64,000 bases of DNA from Rallus limicola (lineage: Eukaryota > Chordata > Aves > Gruiformes > Rallidae). This document shows, piece by piece, positions 1-11,557 of the stretch. The translations under genes were made by a program, and so were the position numbers. Position 1 is the first letter of the stretch. Each line of letters starts with the position of its first letter. The DNA lies in assembly GCA_022605955.1 (NCBI GenBank), contig JAKCOZ010000645.1, forward strand, positions 39,038 to 103,037. The letters run 5' to 3'. The notes beneath the pieces were generated by a model. That model did no database searches, was not told the origin of the DNA, and saw only the letters and a list, made by a program, of their open reading frames with translations.

Positions 1-73
1 GCAGACCCTGTCACTTTGGCTCTCAGCCTTTTCCTTTGCCTGGAAAGAGGGAACATGCCTGGAACCTCCTACG
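1..73 (+). repeat. partial monomer at left edge
   Basis: The last 73 bp of a unit, from agcagaccctg to tac, with a type C end. It is cut by the window boundary, so the array continues to the left. Confidence 0.97.
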
Positions 74-95
74 GTGCTTTTCTCGGCCCTAGCAG

Positions 96-103
96 ACTGC
101 AGT
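96..103. other. 8-bp palindrome ACTGCAGT in the monomer
   Basis: A perfect 8-bp palindrome containing the PstI site CTGCAG, shown here in the first monomer and present in nearly every unit. Exceptions I saw are the ctgcactt variants at 50591, 55540 and 57322, which lose both palindrome and site, and the agtataaaat variant near 4061, which keeps CTGCAG. PstI digestion should therefore give a 198-bp ladder in which missing sites produce 396-bp bands. Confidence 0.9.
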
Positions 104-145
104 TCAAAACATGCTAAACGTCCAGCAATAACTCCCAAAGTAAAG

Positions 146-170
146 AAGCTAGGACTGAAAGGCATAGCTT
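146..170. other. 6-bp inverted repeat with 13-nt loop
   Basis: aagcta at 146-151 and tagctt at 165-170 are exact reverse complements around a 13-base loop. The dyad recurs in almost every monomer. The most frequent mid-unit polymorphism (ggact, ggcat or ggcct) lies inside the loop and leaves the arms intact. A rare variant (tagcta followed by gtctg at 42741 and 45316) changes one arm base. The stem is short, so any cruciform or hairpin is inference. Confidence 0.75.
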
Positions 171-748
171 GTCTGAAACCTCCTAACAGGACACACAAGC
201 AGACCCTGTCACTTTGGCTCTCAGCCTTTTCCTTTGCCTGGAAAGAAGGAACATACCTGCTACCTCCTACAGTGCTTTTCTCAGCCCTAGCAGACTGCAG
301 TTCAAAACATGCTAAACGTCCAGCAATAACTCCCAAAGTAAAGAAGCTAGGACTGAAAGGCATAGCTTGTCTGAAACCTCCTAACAGGACACACAAGCAG
401 ACCCTGTCACTTTGGCTCTCAGCCTTTTCCTTTGCATGGAAAGAGGGAACATACCTGCTACCTCCTACGGTGCTTTTCTCGGCCCTAGCAGACTGCAGTT
501 CAAAACATGCTAAACGTCCAGCAATAACTCCCAAAGTAAAGAAGCTAGGACTGAAAGGCATAGCTTGTCTGAAACCTCCTAACAGGACACACAAGCAGAC
601 CCTGTCACTTTGGCTCTCAGCCTTTTCCTTTGCCTGGAAAGAAGGAACATGCCTGGAAGCTTCTACGGTGCTTTTCTCGGCCCTAGCAGACTGCAGTTCA
701 AAACATGCTAAACGTCCAGCAATAACTCCCAAAGTAAAGAAGCTAGGA

Positions 749-866
749 CTGAAAGGCATAGCTTGTCTGAAACCTCCTAACAGGACACACAAGCAGACCC
801 TGTCACTTTGGCTCTCAGCCTTTTCCTTTGCCTGGAAAGAGGGAACATGCCTGGAACCTCCTACGG
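749..866 (+). repeat. internal imperfect duplication within the monomer
   Basis: Inside one type C unit, the segment at 749-784 (ctgaaagg, then ctgaaacctcctaacagg) resembles the segment at 832-866 (ctggaaag, then ctggaacctcctacgg), offset 83-84 bp. The ends match well and the middle poorly. This suggests the 198-bp unit was partly built from a shorter ancestral repeat. Type Y monomers carry gctacctcctacag instead, so the resemblance is weaker there. Confidence 0.55.
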
Positions 867-3800
867 TGCTTTTCTCGGCCCTAGCAGACTGCAGTTCAAA
901 ACATGCTAAACGTCCAGCAATAACTCCCAAAGTAAAGAAGCTAGGACTGAAAGGCATAGCTTGTCTGAAACCTCCTAACAGGACACACAAGCAGACCCTG
1001 TCACTTTGGCTCTCAGCCTTTTCCTTTGCATGGAAAGAGGGAACATGCCTGGAACCTCCTACGGTGCTTTTCTCGGCCCTAGCAGACTGCAGTTCAAAAC
1101 ATGCTAAACGTCCAGCAATAACTCCCAAAGTAAAGAAGCTAGGCATGAAAGGCATAGCTTGTCTGAAACCTCCTAACAGGACACACAAGCAGACCCTGTC
1201 ACTTTGGCTCTCAGCCTTTTCCTTTCCCTGGAAAGAAGGAACATACCTGCTACCTCCTACAGTGCTTTTCTCGGCCCTAGCAGACTGCAGTTCAAAACAT
1301 GCTAAACGTCCAGCAATAACTCCCAAAGTAAAGAAGCTAGGACTGAAAGGCATAGCTTGTCTGAAACCTCCTAACAGGACACACAAGCAGACCCTGTCAC
1401 TTTGGCTCTCAGCCTTTTCCTTTGCCTGGAAAGAGGGAACATGCCTGGAACCTCCTACGGTGCTTTTCTCGGCCCTAGCAGACTGCAGTTCAAAACATGC
1501 TAAACGTCCAGCAATAACTCCCAAAGTAAAGAAGCTAGGCATGAAAGGCATAGCTTGTCTGAAACCTCCTAACAGGACACACAAGCAGACCCTGTCACTT
1601 TGGCTCTCAGCCTTTTCCTTTGCCTGGAAAGAAGGAACATACCTGCTACCTCCTACAGTGCTTTTCTCAGCCCTAGCAGACTGCAGTTCAAAACATGCTA
1701 AACGTCCAGCAATAACTCCCAAAGTAAAGAAGCTAGGACTGAAAGGCATAGCTTGTCTGAAACCTCCTAACAGGACACACAAGCAGACCCTGTCACTTTG
1801 GCTCTCAGCCTTTTCCTTTGCATGGAAAGAGGGAACATACCTGCTACCTCCTACGGTGCTTTTCTCGGCCCTAGCAGACTGCAGTTCAAAACATGCTAAA
1901 CGTCCAGCAATAACTCCCAAAGTAAAGAAGCTAGGACTGAAAGGCATAGCTTGTCTGAAACCTCCTAACAGGACACACAAGCAGACCCTGTCACTTTGGC
2001 TCTCAGCCTTTTCCTTTGCCTGGAAAGAAGGAACATGCCTGGAAGCTTCTACGGTGCTTTTCTCGGCCCTAGCAGACTGCAGTTCAAAACATGCTAAACG
2101 TCCAGCAATAACTCCCAAAGTAAAGAAGCTAGGACTGAAAGGCATAGCTTGTCTGAAACCTCCTAACAGGACACACAAGCAGACCCTGTCACTTTGGCTC
2201 TCAGCCTTTTCCTTTGCCTGGAAAGAGGGAACATGCCTGGAAGCTCCTACGGTGCTTTTCTCGGCCCTAGCAGACTGCAGTTCAAAACATGCTAAACGTC
2301 CAGCAATAACTCCCAAAGTAAAGAAGCTAGGCATGAAAGGCATAGCTTGTCTGAAACCTCCTAACAGGACACACAAGCAGACCCTGTCACTTTGGCTCTC
2401 AGCCTTTTCCTTTGCCTGGAAAGAAGGAACATACCTGCTACCTCCTACAGTGCTTTTCTCGGCCCTAGCAGACTGCAGTTCAAAACATGCTAAACGTCCA
2501 GCAATAACTCCCAAAGTAAAGAAGCTAGGACTGAAAGGCATAGCTTGTCTGAAACCTCCTAACAGGACACACAAGCAGACCCTGTCACTTTGGCTCTCAG
2601 CCTTTTCCTTTGCCTGGAAAGAGGGAACATGCCTGGAACCTCCTACGGTGCTTTTCTCGGCCCTAGCAGACTGCAGTTCAAAACATGCTAAACGTCCAGC
2701 AATAACTCCCAAAGTAAAGAAGCTAGGACTGAAAGGCATAGCTTGTCTGAAACCTCCTAACAGGACACACAAGCAGACCCTGTCACTTTGGCTCTCAGCC
2801 TTTTCCTTTGCATGGAAAGAGGGAACATGCCTGGAACCTCCTACGGTGCTTTTCTCGGCCCTAGCAGACTGCAGTTCAAAACATGCTAAACGTCCAGCAA
2901 TAACTCCCAAAGTAAAGAAGCTAGGCATGAAAGGCATAGCTTGTCTGAAACCTCCTAACAGGACACACAAGCAGACCCTGTCACTTTGGCTCTCAGCCTT
3001 TTCCTTTCCCTGGAAAGAAGGAACATACCTGCTACCTCCTACAGTGCTTTTCTCGGCCCTAGCAGACTGCAGTTCAAAACATGCTAAACGTCCAGCAATA
3101 ACTCCCAAAGTAAAGAAGCTAGGACTGAAAGGCATAGCTTGTCTGAAACCTCCTAACAGGACACACAAGCAGACCCTGTCACTTTGGCTCTCAGCCTTTT
3201 CCTTTGCCTGGAAAGAGGGAACATGCCTGGAACCTCCTACGGTGCTTTTCTCGGCCCTAGCAGACTGCAGTTCAAAACATGCTAAACGTCCAGCAATAAC
3301 TCCCAAAGTAAAGAAGCTAGGCATGAAAGGCATAGCTTGTGTGAAACCTCCTAACAGGACACACAAGCAGACCCTGTCACTTTGGCTCTCAGCCTTTTCC
3401 TTTGCCTGGAAAGAGGGAACATGCCTGGAACCTCCTACGGTGCTTTTCTCAGCCCTAGCAGACTGCAGTTCAAAACATGCTAAATGTCCAGCAATAACTC
3501 CCAAAGTAAAGAAGCTAGGACTGAAAGGCATAGCTTGTCTGAAACCTCCTAACAGGACACACAAGCAGACCCTGTCACTTTGGCTCTCAGCCTTTTCCTT
3601 TGCATGGAAAGAGGGAACATGCCTGGAACCTCCTACGGTGCTTTTCTCGGCCCTAGCAGACTGCAGTTCAAAACATGCTAAACGTCCAGCAATAACTCCC
3701 AAAGTAAAGAAGCTAGGACTGAAAGGCATAGCTTGTCTGAAACCTCCTAACAGGACACACAAGCAGACCCTGTCACTTTGGCTCTCAGCCTTTTCCTTTG

Positions 3801-4060
3801 CCTGGAAAGAAGGAACATACCTGCTACCTCCTACAGTGCTTTTCTCAGCCCTAGCAGACTGCAGTTCAAAACATGCTAAACGTCCAGCAATAACTCCCAA
3901 AGTAAAGAAGCTAGGACTGAAAGGCATAGCTTGTCTGAAACCTCCTAACAGGACACACAAGCAGACCCTGTCACTTTGGCTCTCAGCCTTTTCCTTTGCA
4001 TGGAAAGAGGGAACATACCTGCTACCTCCTACGGTGCTTTTCTCGGCCCTAGCAGACTGC

Positions 4061-4073
4061 AGTATAAAATATG
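4061..4073 (+). other. private monomer variant, TATA-like string
   Basis: The usual agttcaaaacatg reads agtataaaatatg in this one unit, producing TATAAAAT at 4063-4070. Three substitutions lie close together and the combination appears nowhere else in the window. Nothing around it suggests a promoter, so I treat it as a chance private variant. Confidence 0.8.
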
Positions 4074-7000
4074 CTAAACGTCCAGCAATAACTCCCAAAG
4101 TAAAGAAGCTAGGACTGAAAGGCATAGCTTGTCTGAAACCTCCTAACAGGACACACAAGCAGACCCTGTCACTTTGGCTCTCAGCCTTTTCCTTTGCCTG
4201 GAAAGAAGGAACATGCCTGGAAGCTTCTACGGTGCTTTTCTCGGCCCTAGCAGACTGCAGTTCAAAACATGCTAAACGTCCAGCAATAACTCCCAAAGTA
4301 AAGAAGCTAGGACTGAAAGGCATAGCTTGTCTGAAACCTCCTAACAGGACACACAAGCAGACCCTGTCACTTTGGCTCTCAGCCTTTTCCTTTGCCTGGA
4401 AAGAGGGAACATGCCTGGAAGCTCCTACGGTGCTTTTCTCGGCCCTAGCAGACTGCAGTTCAAAACATGCTAAACGTCCAGCAATAACTCCCAAAGTAAA
4501 GAAGCTAGGACTGAAAGGCATAGCTTGTCTGAAACCTCCTAACAGGACACACAAGCAGACCCTGTCACTTTGGCTCTCAGCCTTTTCCTTTGCCTGGAAA
4601 GAAGGAACATACCTGCTACCTCCTACAGTGCTTTTCTCGGCCCTAGCAGACTGCAGTTCAAAACATGCTAAACGTCCAGCAATAACTCCCAAAGTAAAGA
4701 AGCTAGGACTGAAAGGCATAGCTTGTCTGAAACCTCCTAACAGGACACACAAGCAGACCCTGTCACTTTGGCTCTCAGCCTTTTCCTTTGCCTGGAAAGA
4801 GGGAACATGCCTGGAACCTCCTACGGTGCTTTTCTCGGCCCTAGCAGACTGCAGTTCAAAACATGCTAAACGTCCAGCAATAACTCCCAAAGTAAAGAAG
4901 CTAGGACTGAAAGGCATAGCTTGTCTGAAACCTCCTAACAGGACACACAAGCAGACCCTGTCACTTTGGCTCTCAGCCTTTTCCTTTGCATGGAAAGAGG
5001 GAACATGCCTGGAACCTCCTACGGTGCTTTTCTCGGCCCTAGCAGACTGCAGTTCAAAACAGGCTAAACGTCCAGCAATAACTCCCAAAGTAAAGAAGCT
5101 AGGCATGAAAGGCATAGCTTGTCTGAAACCTCCTAACAGGACACACAAGCAGACCCTGTCACTTTGGCTCTCAGCCTTTTCCTTTCCCTGGAAAGAAGGA
5201 ACATACCTGCTACCTCCTACAGTGCTTTTCTCGGCCCTAGCAGACTGCAGTTCAAAACATGCTAAACGTCCAGCAATAACTCCCAAAGTAAAGAAGCTAG
5301 GACTGAAAGGCATAGCTTGTCTGAAACCTCCTAACAGGACACACAAGCAGACCCTGTCACTTTGGCTCTCAGCCTTTTCCTTTGCCTGGAAAGAGGGAAC
5401 ATGCCTGGAACCTCCTACGGTGCTTTTCTCGGCCCTAGCAGACTGCAGTTCAAAACATGCTAAACGTCCAGCAATAACTCCCAAAGTAAAGAAGCTAGGC
5501 ATGAAAGGCATAGCTTGTCTGAAACCTCCTAACAGGACACACAAGCAGACCCTGTCACTTTGGCTCTCAGCCTTTTCCTTTGCCTGGAAAGAAGGAACAT
5601 ACCTGCTACCTCCTACAGTGCTTTTCTCAGCCCTAGCAGACTGCAGTTCAAAACATGCTAAACGTCCAGCAATAACTCCCAAAGTAAAGAAGCTAGGACT
5701 GAAAGGCATAGCTTGTCTGAAACCTCCTAACAGGACACACAAGCAGACCCTGTCACTTTGGCTCTCAGCCTTTTCCTTTGCATGGAAAGAGGGAACATAC
5801 CTGCTACCTCCTACGGTGCTTTTCTCGGCCCTAGCAGACTGCAGTTCAAAACATGCTAAACGTCCAGCAATAACTCCCAAAGTAAAGAAGCTAGGACTGA
5901 AAGGCATAGCTTGTCTGAAACCTCCTAACAGGACACACAAGCAGACCCTGTCACTTTGGCTCTCAGCCTTTTCCTTTGCCTGGAAAGAAGGAACATGCCT
6001 GGAAGCTTCTACGGTGCTTTTCTCGGCCCTAGCAGACTGCAGTTCAAAACATGCTAAACGTCCAGCAATAACTCCCAAAGTAAAGAAGCTAGGCCTGAAA
6101 GGCATAGCTTGTCTGAAACCTCCTAACAGGACACACAAGCAGACCCTGTCACTTTGGCTCTCAGCCTTTTCCTTTGCCTGGAAAGAGGGAACATGCCTGG
6201 AACCTCCTACGGTGCTTTTCTCGGCCCTAGCAGACTGCAGTTCAAAACATGCTAAACGTCCAGCAATAACTCCCAAAGTAAAGAAGCTAGGACTGAAAGG
6301 CATAGCTTGTCTGAAACCTCCTAACAGGACACACAAGCAGACCCTGTCACTTTGGCTCTCAGCCTTTTCCTTTGCCTGGAAAGAAGGAACATACCTGCTA
6401 CCTCCTACAGTGCTTTTCTCAGCCCTAGCAGACTGCAGTTCAAAACATGCTAAACGTCCAGCAATAACTCCCAAAGTAAAGAAGCTAGGACTGAAAGGCA
6501 TAGCTTGTCTGAAACCTCCTAACAGGACACACAAGCAGACCCTGTCACTTTGGCTCTCAGCCTTTTCCTTTGCCTGGAAAGAAGGAACATACCTGCTACC
6601 TCCTACAGTGCTTTTCTCAGCCCTAGCAGACTGCAGTTCAAAACATGCTAAACGTCCAGCAATAACTCCCAAAGTAAAGAAGCTAGGACTGAAAGGCATA
6701 GCTTGTCTGAAACCTCCTAACAGGACACACAAGCAGACCCTGTCACTTTGGCTCTCAGCCTTTTCCTTTGCATGGAAAGAGGGAACATGCCTGGAACCTC
6801 CTACGGTGCTTTTCTCGGCCCTAGCAGACTGCAGTTCAAAACATGCTAAACGTCCAGCAATAACTCCCAAAGTAAAGAAGCTAGGCCTGAAAGGCATAGC
6901 TTGTCTGAAACCTCCTAACAGGACACACAAGCAGACCCTGTCACTTTGGCTCTCAGCCTTTTCCTTTGCCTGGAAAGAGGGAACATGCCTGGAACCTCCT

Positions 7001-7399
7001 ACGGTGCTTTTCTCGGCCCTAGCAGACTGCAGTTCAAAACATGCTAAACGTCCAGCAATAACTCCCAAAGTAAAGAAGCTAGGACTGAAAGGCATAGCTT
7101 GTCTGAAACCTCCTAACAGGACACACAAGCAGACCCTGTCACTTTGGCTCTCAGCCTTTTCCTTTGCCTGGAAAGAGGGAACATGCCTGGAAGCTCCTAC
7201 GGTGCTTTTCTCGGCCCTAGCAGACTGCAGTTCAAAACATGCTAAACGTCCAGCAATAACTCCCAAAGTAAAGAAGCTAGGCATGAAAGGCATAGCTTGT
7301 CTGAAACCTCCTAACAGGACACACAAGCAGACCCTGTCACTTTGGCTCTCAGCCTTTTCCTTTGCCTGGAAAGAGGGAACATGCCTGGAACCTCCTACG

Positions 7400-8587
7400 G
7401 TGCTTTTCTCGGCCCTAGCAGACTGCAGTTCAAAACATGCTAAACGTCCAGCAATAACTCCCAAAGTAAAGAAGCTAGGCATGAAAGGCATAGCTTGTGT
7501 GAAACCTCCTAACAGGACACACAAGCAGACCCTGTCACTTTGGCTCTCAGCCTTTTCCTTTGCCTGGAAAGAGGGAACATGCCTGGAACCTCCTACGGTG
7601 CTTTTCTCGGCCCTAGCAGACTGCAGTTCAAAACATGCTAAATGTCCAGCAATAACTCCCAAAGTAAAGAAGCTAGGACTGAAAGGCATAGCTTGTCTGA
7701 AACCTCCTAACAGGACACACAAGCAGACCCTGTCACTTTGGCTCTCAGCCTTTTCCTTTGCATGGAAAGAGGGAACATGCCTGGAACCTCCTACGGTGCT
7801 TTTCTCGGCCCTAGCAGACTGCAGTTCAAAACATGCTAAACGTCCAGCAATAACTCCCAAAGTAAAGAAGCTAGGCATGAAAGGCATAGCTTGTCTGAAA
7901 CCTCCTAACAGGACACACAAGCAGACCCTGTCACTTTGGCTCTCAGCCTTTTCCTTTGCCTGGAAAGAGGGAACATGCCTGGAACCTCCTACGGTGCTTT
8001 TCTCGGCCCTAGCAGACTGCAGTTCAAAACATGCTAAACGTCCAGCAATAACTCCCAAAGTAAAGAAGCTAGGCCTGAAAGGCATAGCTTGTCTGAAACC
8101 TCCTAACAGGACACACAAGCAGACCCTGTCACTTTGGCTCTCAGCCTTTTCCTTTGCCTGGAAAGAAGGAACTTACCTGCTACCTCCTACAGTGCTTTTC
8201 TCGGCCCTAGCAGACTGCAGTTCAAAACATGCTAAACGTCCAGCAATAACTCCCAAAGTAAAGAAGCTAGGCATGAAAGGCATAGCTTGTCTGAAACCTC
8301 CTAACAGGACACACAAGCAGACCCTGTCACTTTGGCTCTCAGCCTTTTCCTTTGCCTGGAAAGAGGGAACATGCCTGGAACCTACTACGGTGCTTTTCTC
8401 GGCCCTAGCAGACTGCAGTTCAAAACATGCTAAACGTCCAGCAATAACTCCCAAAGTAAAGAAGCTAGGACTGAAAGGCATAGCTTGTCTGAAACCTCCT
8501 AACAGGACACACAAGCAGACCCTGTCACTTTGGCTCTCAGCCTTTTCCTTTGCCTGGAAAGAGGGAACATGCCTGGAACCTCCTACG
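7400..8587 (+). repeat. six-monomer marker cassette, copy 1
   Basis: Monomers 38-43 carry an ordered set of rare markers: gcttgtgtgaaacc in the first, aaatgtcc in the second, ggcat in the third, and aacttacctgctacc (usual form aacatacc) in the fourth at 8172. The order recurs at 19874, 24231 and 30963. This copy has private changes, cctactacgg near 8391 and tacgttgc near 8584, so it has diverged a little since copying. Confidence 0.85.
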
Positions 8588-11557
8588 TTGCTTTTCTCGG
8601 CCCTAGCAGACTGCAGTTCAAAACATGCTAAACGTCCAGCAATAACTCCCAAAGTAAAGAAGCTAGGACTGAAAGGCATAGCTTGTCTGAAACCTCCTAA
8701 CAGGACACACAAGCAGACCCTGTCACTTTGGCTCTCAGCCTTTTCCTTTGCCTGGAAAGAGGGAACATGCCTGGAACCTCCTACGGTGCTTTTCTCGGCC
8801 CTAGCAGACTGCAGTTCAAAACATGCTAAACGTCCAGCAATAACTCCCAAAGTAAAGAAGCTAGGACTGAAAGGCATAGCTTGTCTGAAACCTCCTAACA
8901 GGACACACAAGCAGACCCTGTCACTTTGGCTCTCAGCCTTTTCCTTTGCATGGAAAGAGGGAACATGCCTGGAACCTCCTACGGTGCTTTTCTCGGCCCT
9001 AGCAGACTGCAGTTCAAAACATGCTAAACGTCCAGCAATTACTCCCAAAGTCAAGAAGCTAGGACTGAAAGGCATAGCTTGTCTGAAACCTCCTAACAGG
9101 ACACACAAGCAGACCCTGTCACTTTGGCTCTCAGCCTTTTCCTTTGCCTGGAAAGAGGGAACATGCCTGGAAGCTCCTACGGTGCTTTTCTCGGCCCTAG
9201 CAGACTGCAGTTCAAAACATGCTAAACGTCCAGCAATAACTCCCAAAGTCAAGAAGCTAGGACTGAAAGGCATAGCTTGTCTGAAACCTCCTAACAGGAC
9301 ACACAAGCAGACCCTGTCACTTTGGCTCTCAGCCTTTTCCTTTGCCTGGAAAGAAGGAACATACCTGCTACCTCCTACAGTGCTTTTCTCGGCCCTAGCA
9401 GACTGCAGTTCAAAACATGCTAAACGTCCAGCAATAACTCCCAAAGTAAAGAAGCTAGGACTGAAAGGCATAGCTTGTCTGAAACCTCCTAACAGGACAC
9501 ACAAGCAGACCCTGTCACTTTGGCTCTCAGCCTTTTCCTTTGCCTGGAAAGAGGGAACATGCCTGGAACCTCCTACGGTGCTTTTCTCGGCCCTAGCAGA
9601 CTGCAGTTCAAAACATGCTAAACGTCCAGCAATAACTCCCAAAGTAAAGAAGCTAGGACTGAAAGGCATAGCTTGTCTGAAACCTCCTAACAGGACACAC
9701 AAGCAGACCCTGTCACTTTGGCTCTCAGCCTTTTCCTTTGCCTGGAAAGAAGGAACATACCTGCTACCTCCTACAGTGCTTTTCTCGGCCCTAGCAGACT
9801 GCAGTTCAAAACATGCTAAACGTCCAGCAATAACTCCCAAAGTAAAGAAGCTAGGCATGAAAGGCATAGCTTGTCTGAAACCTCCTAACAGGACACACAA
9901 GCAGACCCTGTCACTTTGGCTCTCAGCCTTTTCCTTTGCCTGGAAAGAAGGAACATACCTGCTACCTCCTACAGTGCTTTTCTCGGCCCTAGCAGACTGC
10001 AGTTCAAAACATGCTAAACGTCCAGCAATAACTCCCAAAGTAAAGAAGCTAGGACTGAAAGGCATAGCTTGTCTGAAACCTCCTAACAGGACACACAAGC
10101 AGACCCTGTCACTTTGGCTCTCAGCCTTTTCCTTTGCCTGGAAAGAGGGAACATGCCTGGAACCTCCTACGGTGCTTTTCTCGGCCCTAGCAGACTGCAG
10201 TTCAAAACATGCTAAACGTCCAGCAATAACTCCCAAAGTAAAGAAGCTAGGCATGAAAGGCATAGCTTGTCTGAAACCTCCTAACAGGACACACAAGCAG
10301 ACCCTGTCACTTTGGCTCTCAGCCTTTTCCTTTGCCTGGAAAGAAGGAACATACCTGCTACCTCCTACAGTGCTTTTCTCGGCCCTAGCAGACTGCAGTT
10401 CAAAACATGCTAAACGTCCAGCAATAACTCCCAAAGTAAAGAAGCTAGGACTGAAAGGCATAGCTTGTCTGAAACCTCCTAACAGGACACACAAGCAGAC
10501 CCTGTCACTTTGGCTCTCAGCCTTTTCCTTTGCCTGGAAAGAGGGAACATGCCTGGAACCTCCTACGGTGCTTTTCTCGGCCCTAGCAGACTGCAGTTCA
10601 AAACATGCTAAACGTCCAGCAATAACTCCCAAAGTAAAGAAGCTAGGACTGAAAGGCATAGCTTGTCTGAAACCTCCTAACAGGACACACAAGCAGACCC
10701 TGTCACTTTGGCTCTCAGCCTTTTCCTTTGCATGGAAAGAGGGAACATGCCTGGAACCTCCTACGGTGCTTTTCTCGGCCCTAGCAGACTGCAGTTCAAA
10801 ACATGCTAAACGTCCAGCAATAACTCCCAAAGTAAAGAAGCTAGGACTGAAAGGCATAGCTTGTCTGAAACCTCCTAACAGGACACACAAGCAGACCCTG
10901 TCACTTTGGCTCTCAGCCTTTTCCTTTGCCTGGAAAGAGGGAACATGCCTGGAAGCTCCTACGGTGCTTTTCTCGGCCCTAGCAGACTGCAGTTCAAAAC
11001 ATGCTAAACGTCCAGCAATAACTCCCAAAGTAAAGAAGCTAGGACTGAAAGGCATAGCTTGTCTGAAACCTCCTAACAGGACACACAAGCAGACCCTGTC
11101 ACTTTGGCTCTCAGCCTTTTCCTTTGCCTGGAAAGAGGGAACATGCCTGGAACCTCCTACGGTGCTTTTCTCGGCCCTAGCAGACTGCAGTTCAAAACAT
11201 GCTAAACGTCCAGCAATAACTCCCAAAGTAAAGAAGCTAGGACTGAAAGGCATAGCTTGTCTGAAACCTCCTAACAGGACACACAAGCAGACCCTGTCAC
11301 TTTGGCTCTCAGCCTTTTCCTTTGCCTGGAAAGAAGGAACATACCTGCTACCTCCTACAGTGCTTTTCTCGGCCCTAGCAGACTGCAGTTCAAAACATGC
11401 TAAACGTCCAGCAATAACTCCCAAAGTAAAGAAGCTAGGCATGAAAGGCATAGCTTGTCTGAAACCTCCTAACAGGACACACAAGCAGACCCTGTCACTT
11501 TGGCTCTCAGCCTTTTCCTTTGCCTGGAAAGAAGGAACATACCTGCTACCTCCTACA
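8588..11557 (+). repeat. monomers without clear tandem higher-order period
   Basis: Monomers 44-58. C and Y units alternate irregularly, with the ending ggaagctcctacgg near 9171 and 10951, nine monomers apart. A linked pair of changes, caattactcccaaagtc, occurs near 9036-9052, and the neighbour near 9249 has only the aagtc part. The same pair reappears near 21711. Nothing other than monomers is present. Confidence 0.8.

Larger units (their letters stand above)
74..271 (+). repeat. first complete monomer (reference unit, type Y)
   Basis: This 198-bp unit sets the phase used in the other entries, starting at gtgctttt. Its centre reads ggact and its end is type Y (gaaggaacatacctgctacc, then tacag). 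The neighbour at 668-865 is a good type C reference, with gagggaacatgcctggaacc followed by tacgg. The start is a convention: the true amplification boundary of a satellite monomer cannot be read from a head-to-tail array. Confidence 0.95.
74..7201 (+). repeat. mosaic higher-order domain, 7/9/11/20-monomer offsets
   Basis: Monomers 1-36. The rare ending aagcttctacgg occurs at 657, 2043, 4221 and 6003, spaced 7, 11 and 9 monomers. The variant tttccctgg occurs near 1221, 3003 and 5181, spaced 9 and 11 monomers. Monomers 4-10 match monomers 24-30 in variant order, and 8-16 resemble 19-27 apart from two mid-unit differences. No single HOR length explains the region. It looks like overlapping unequal exchanges rather than a clean periodic HOR. 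Confidence 0.75.

Noticed and set aside
4063..4070. TATA box
   Set aside because: A single private variant in one monomer, with no supporting elements and no transcription unit downstream.
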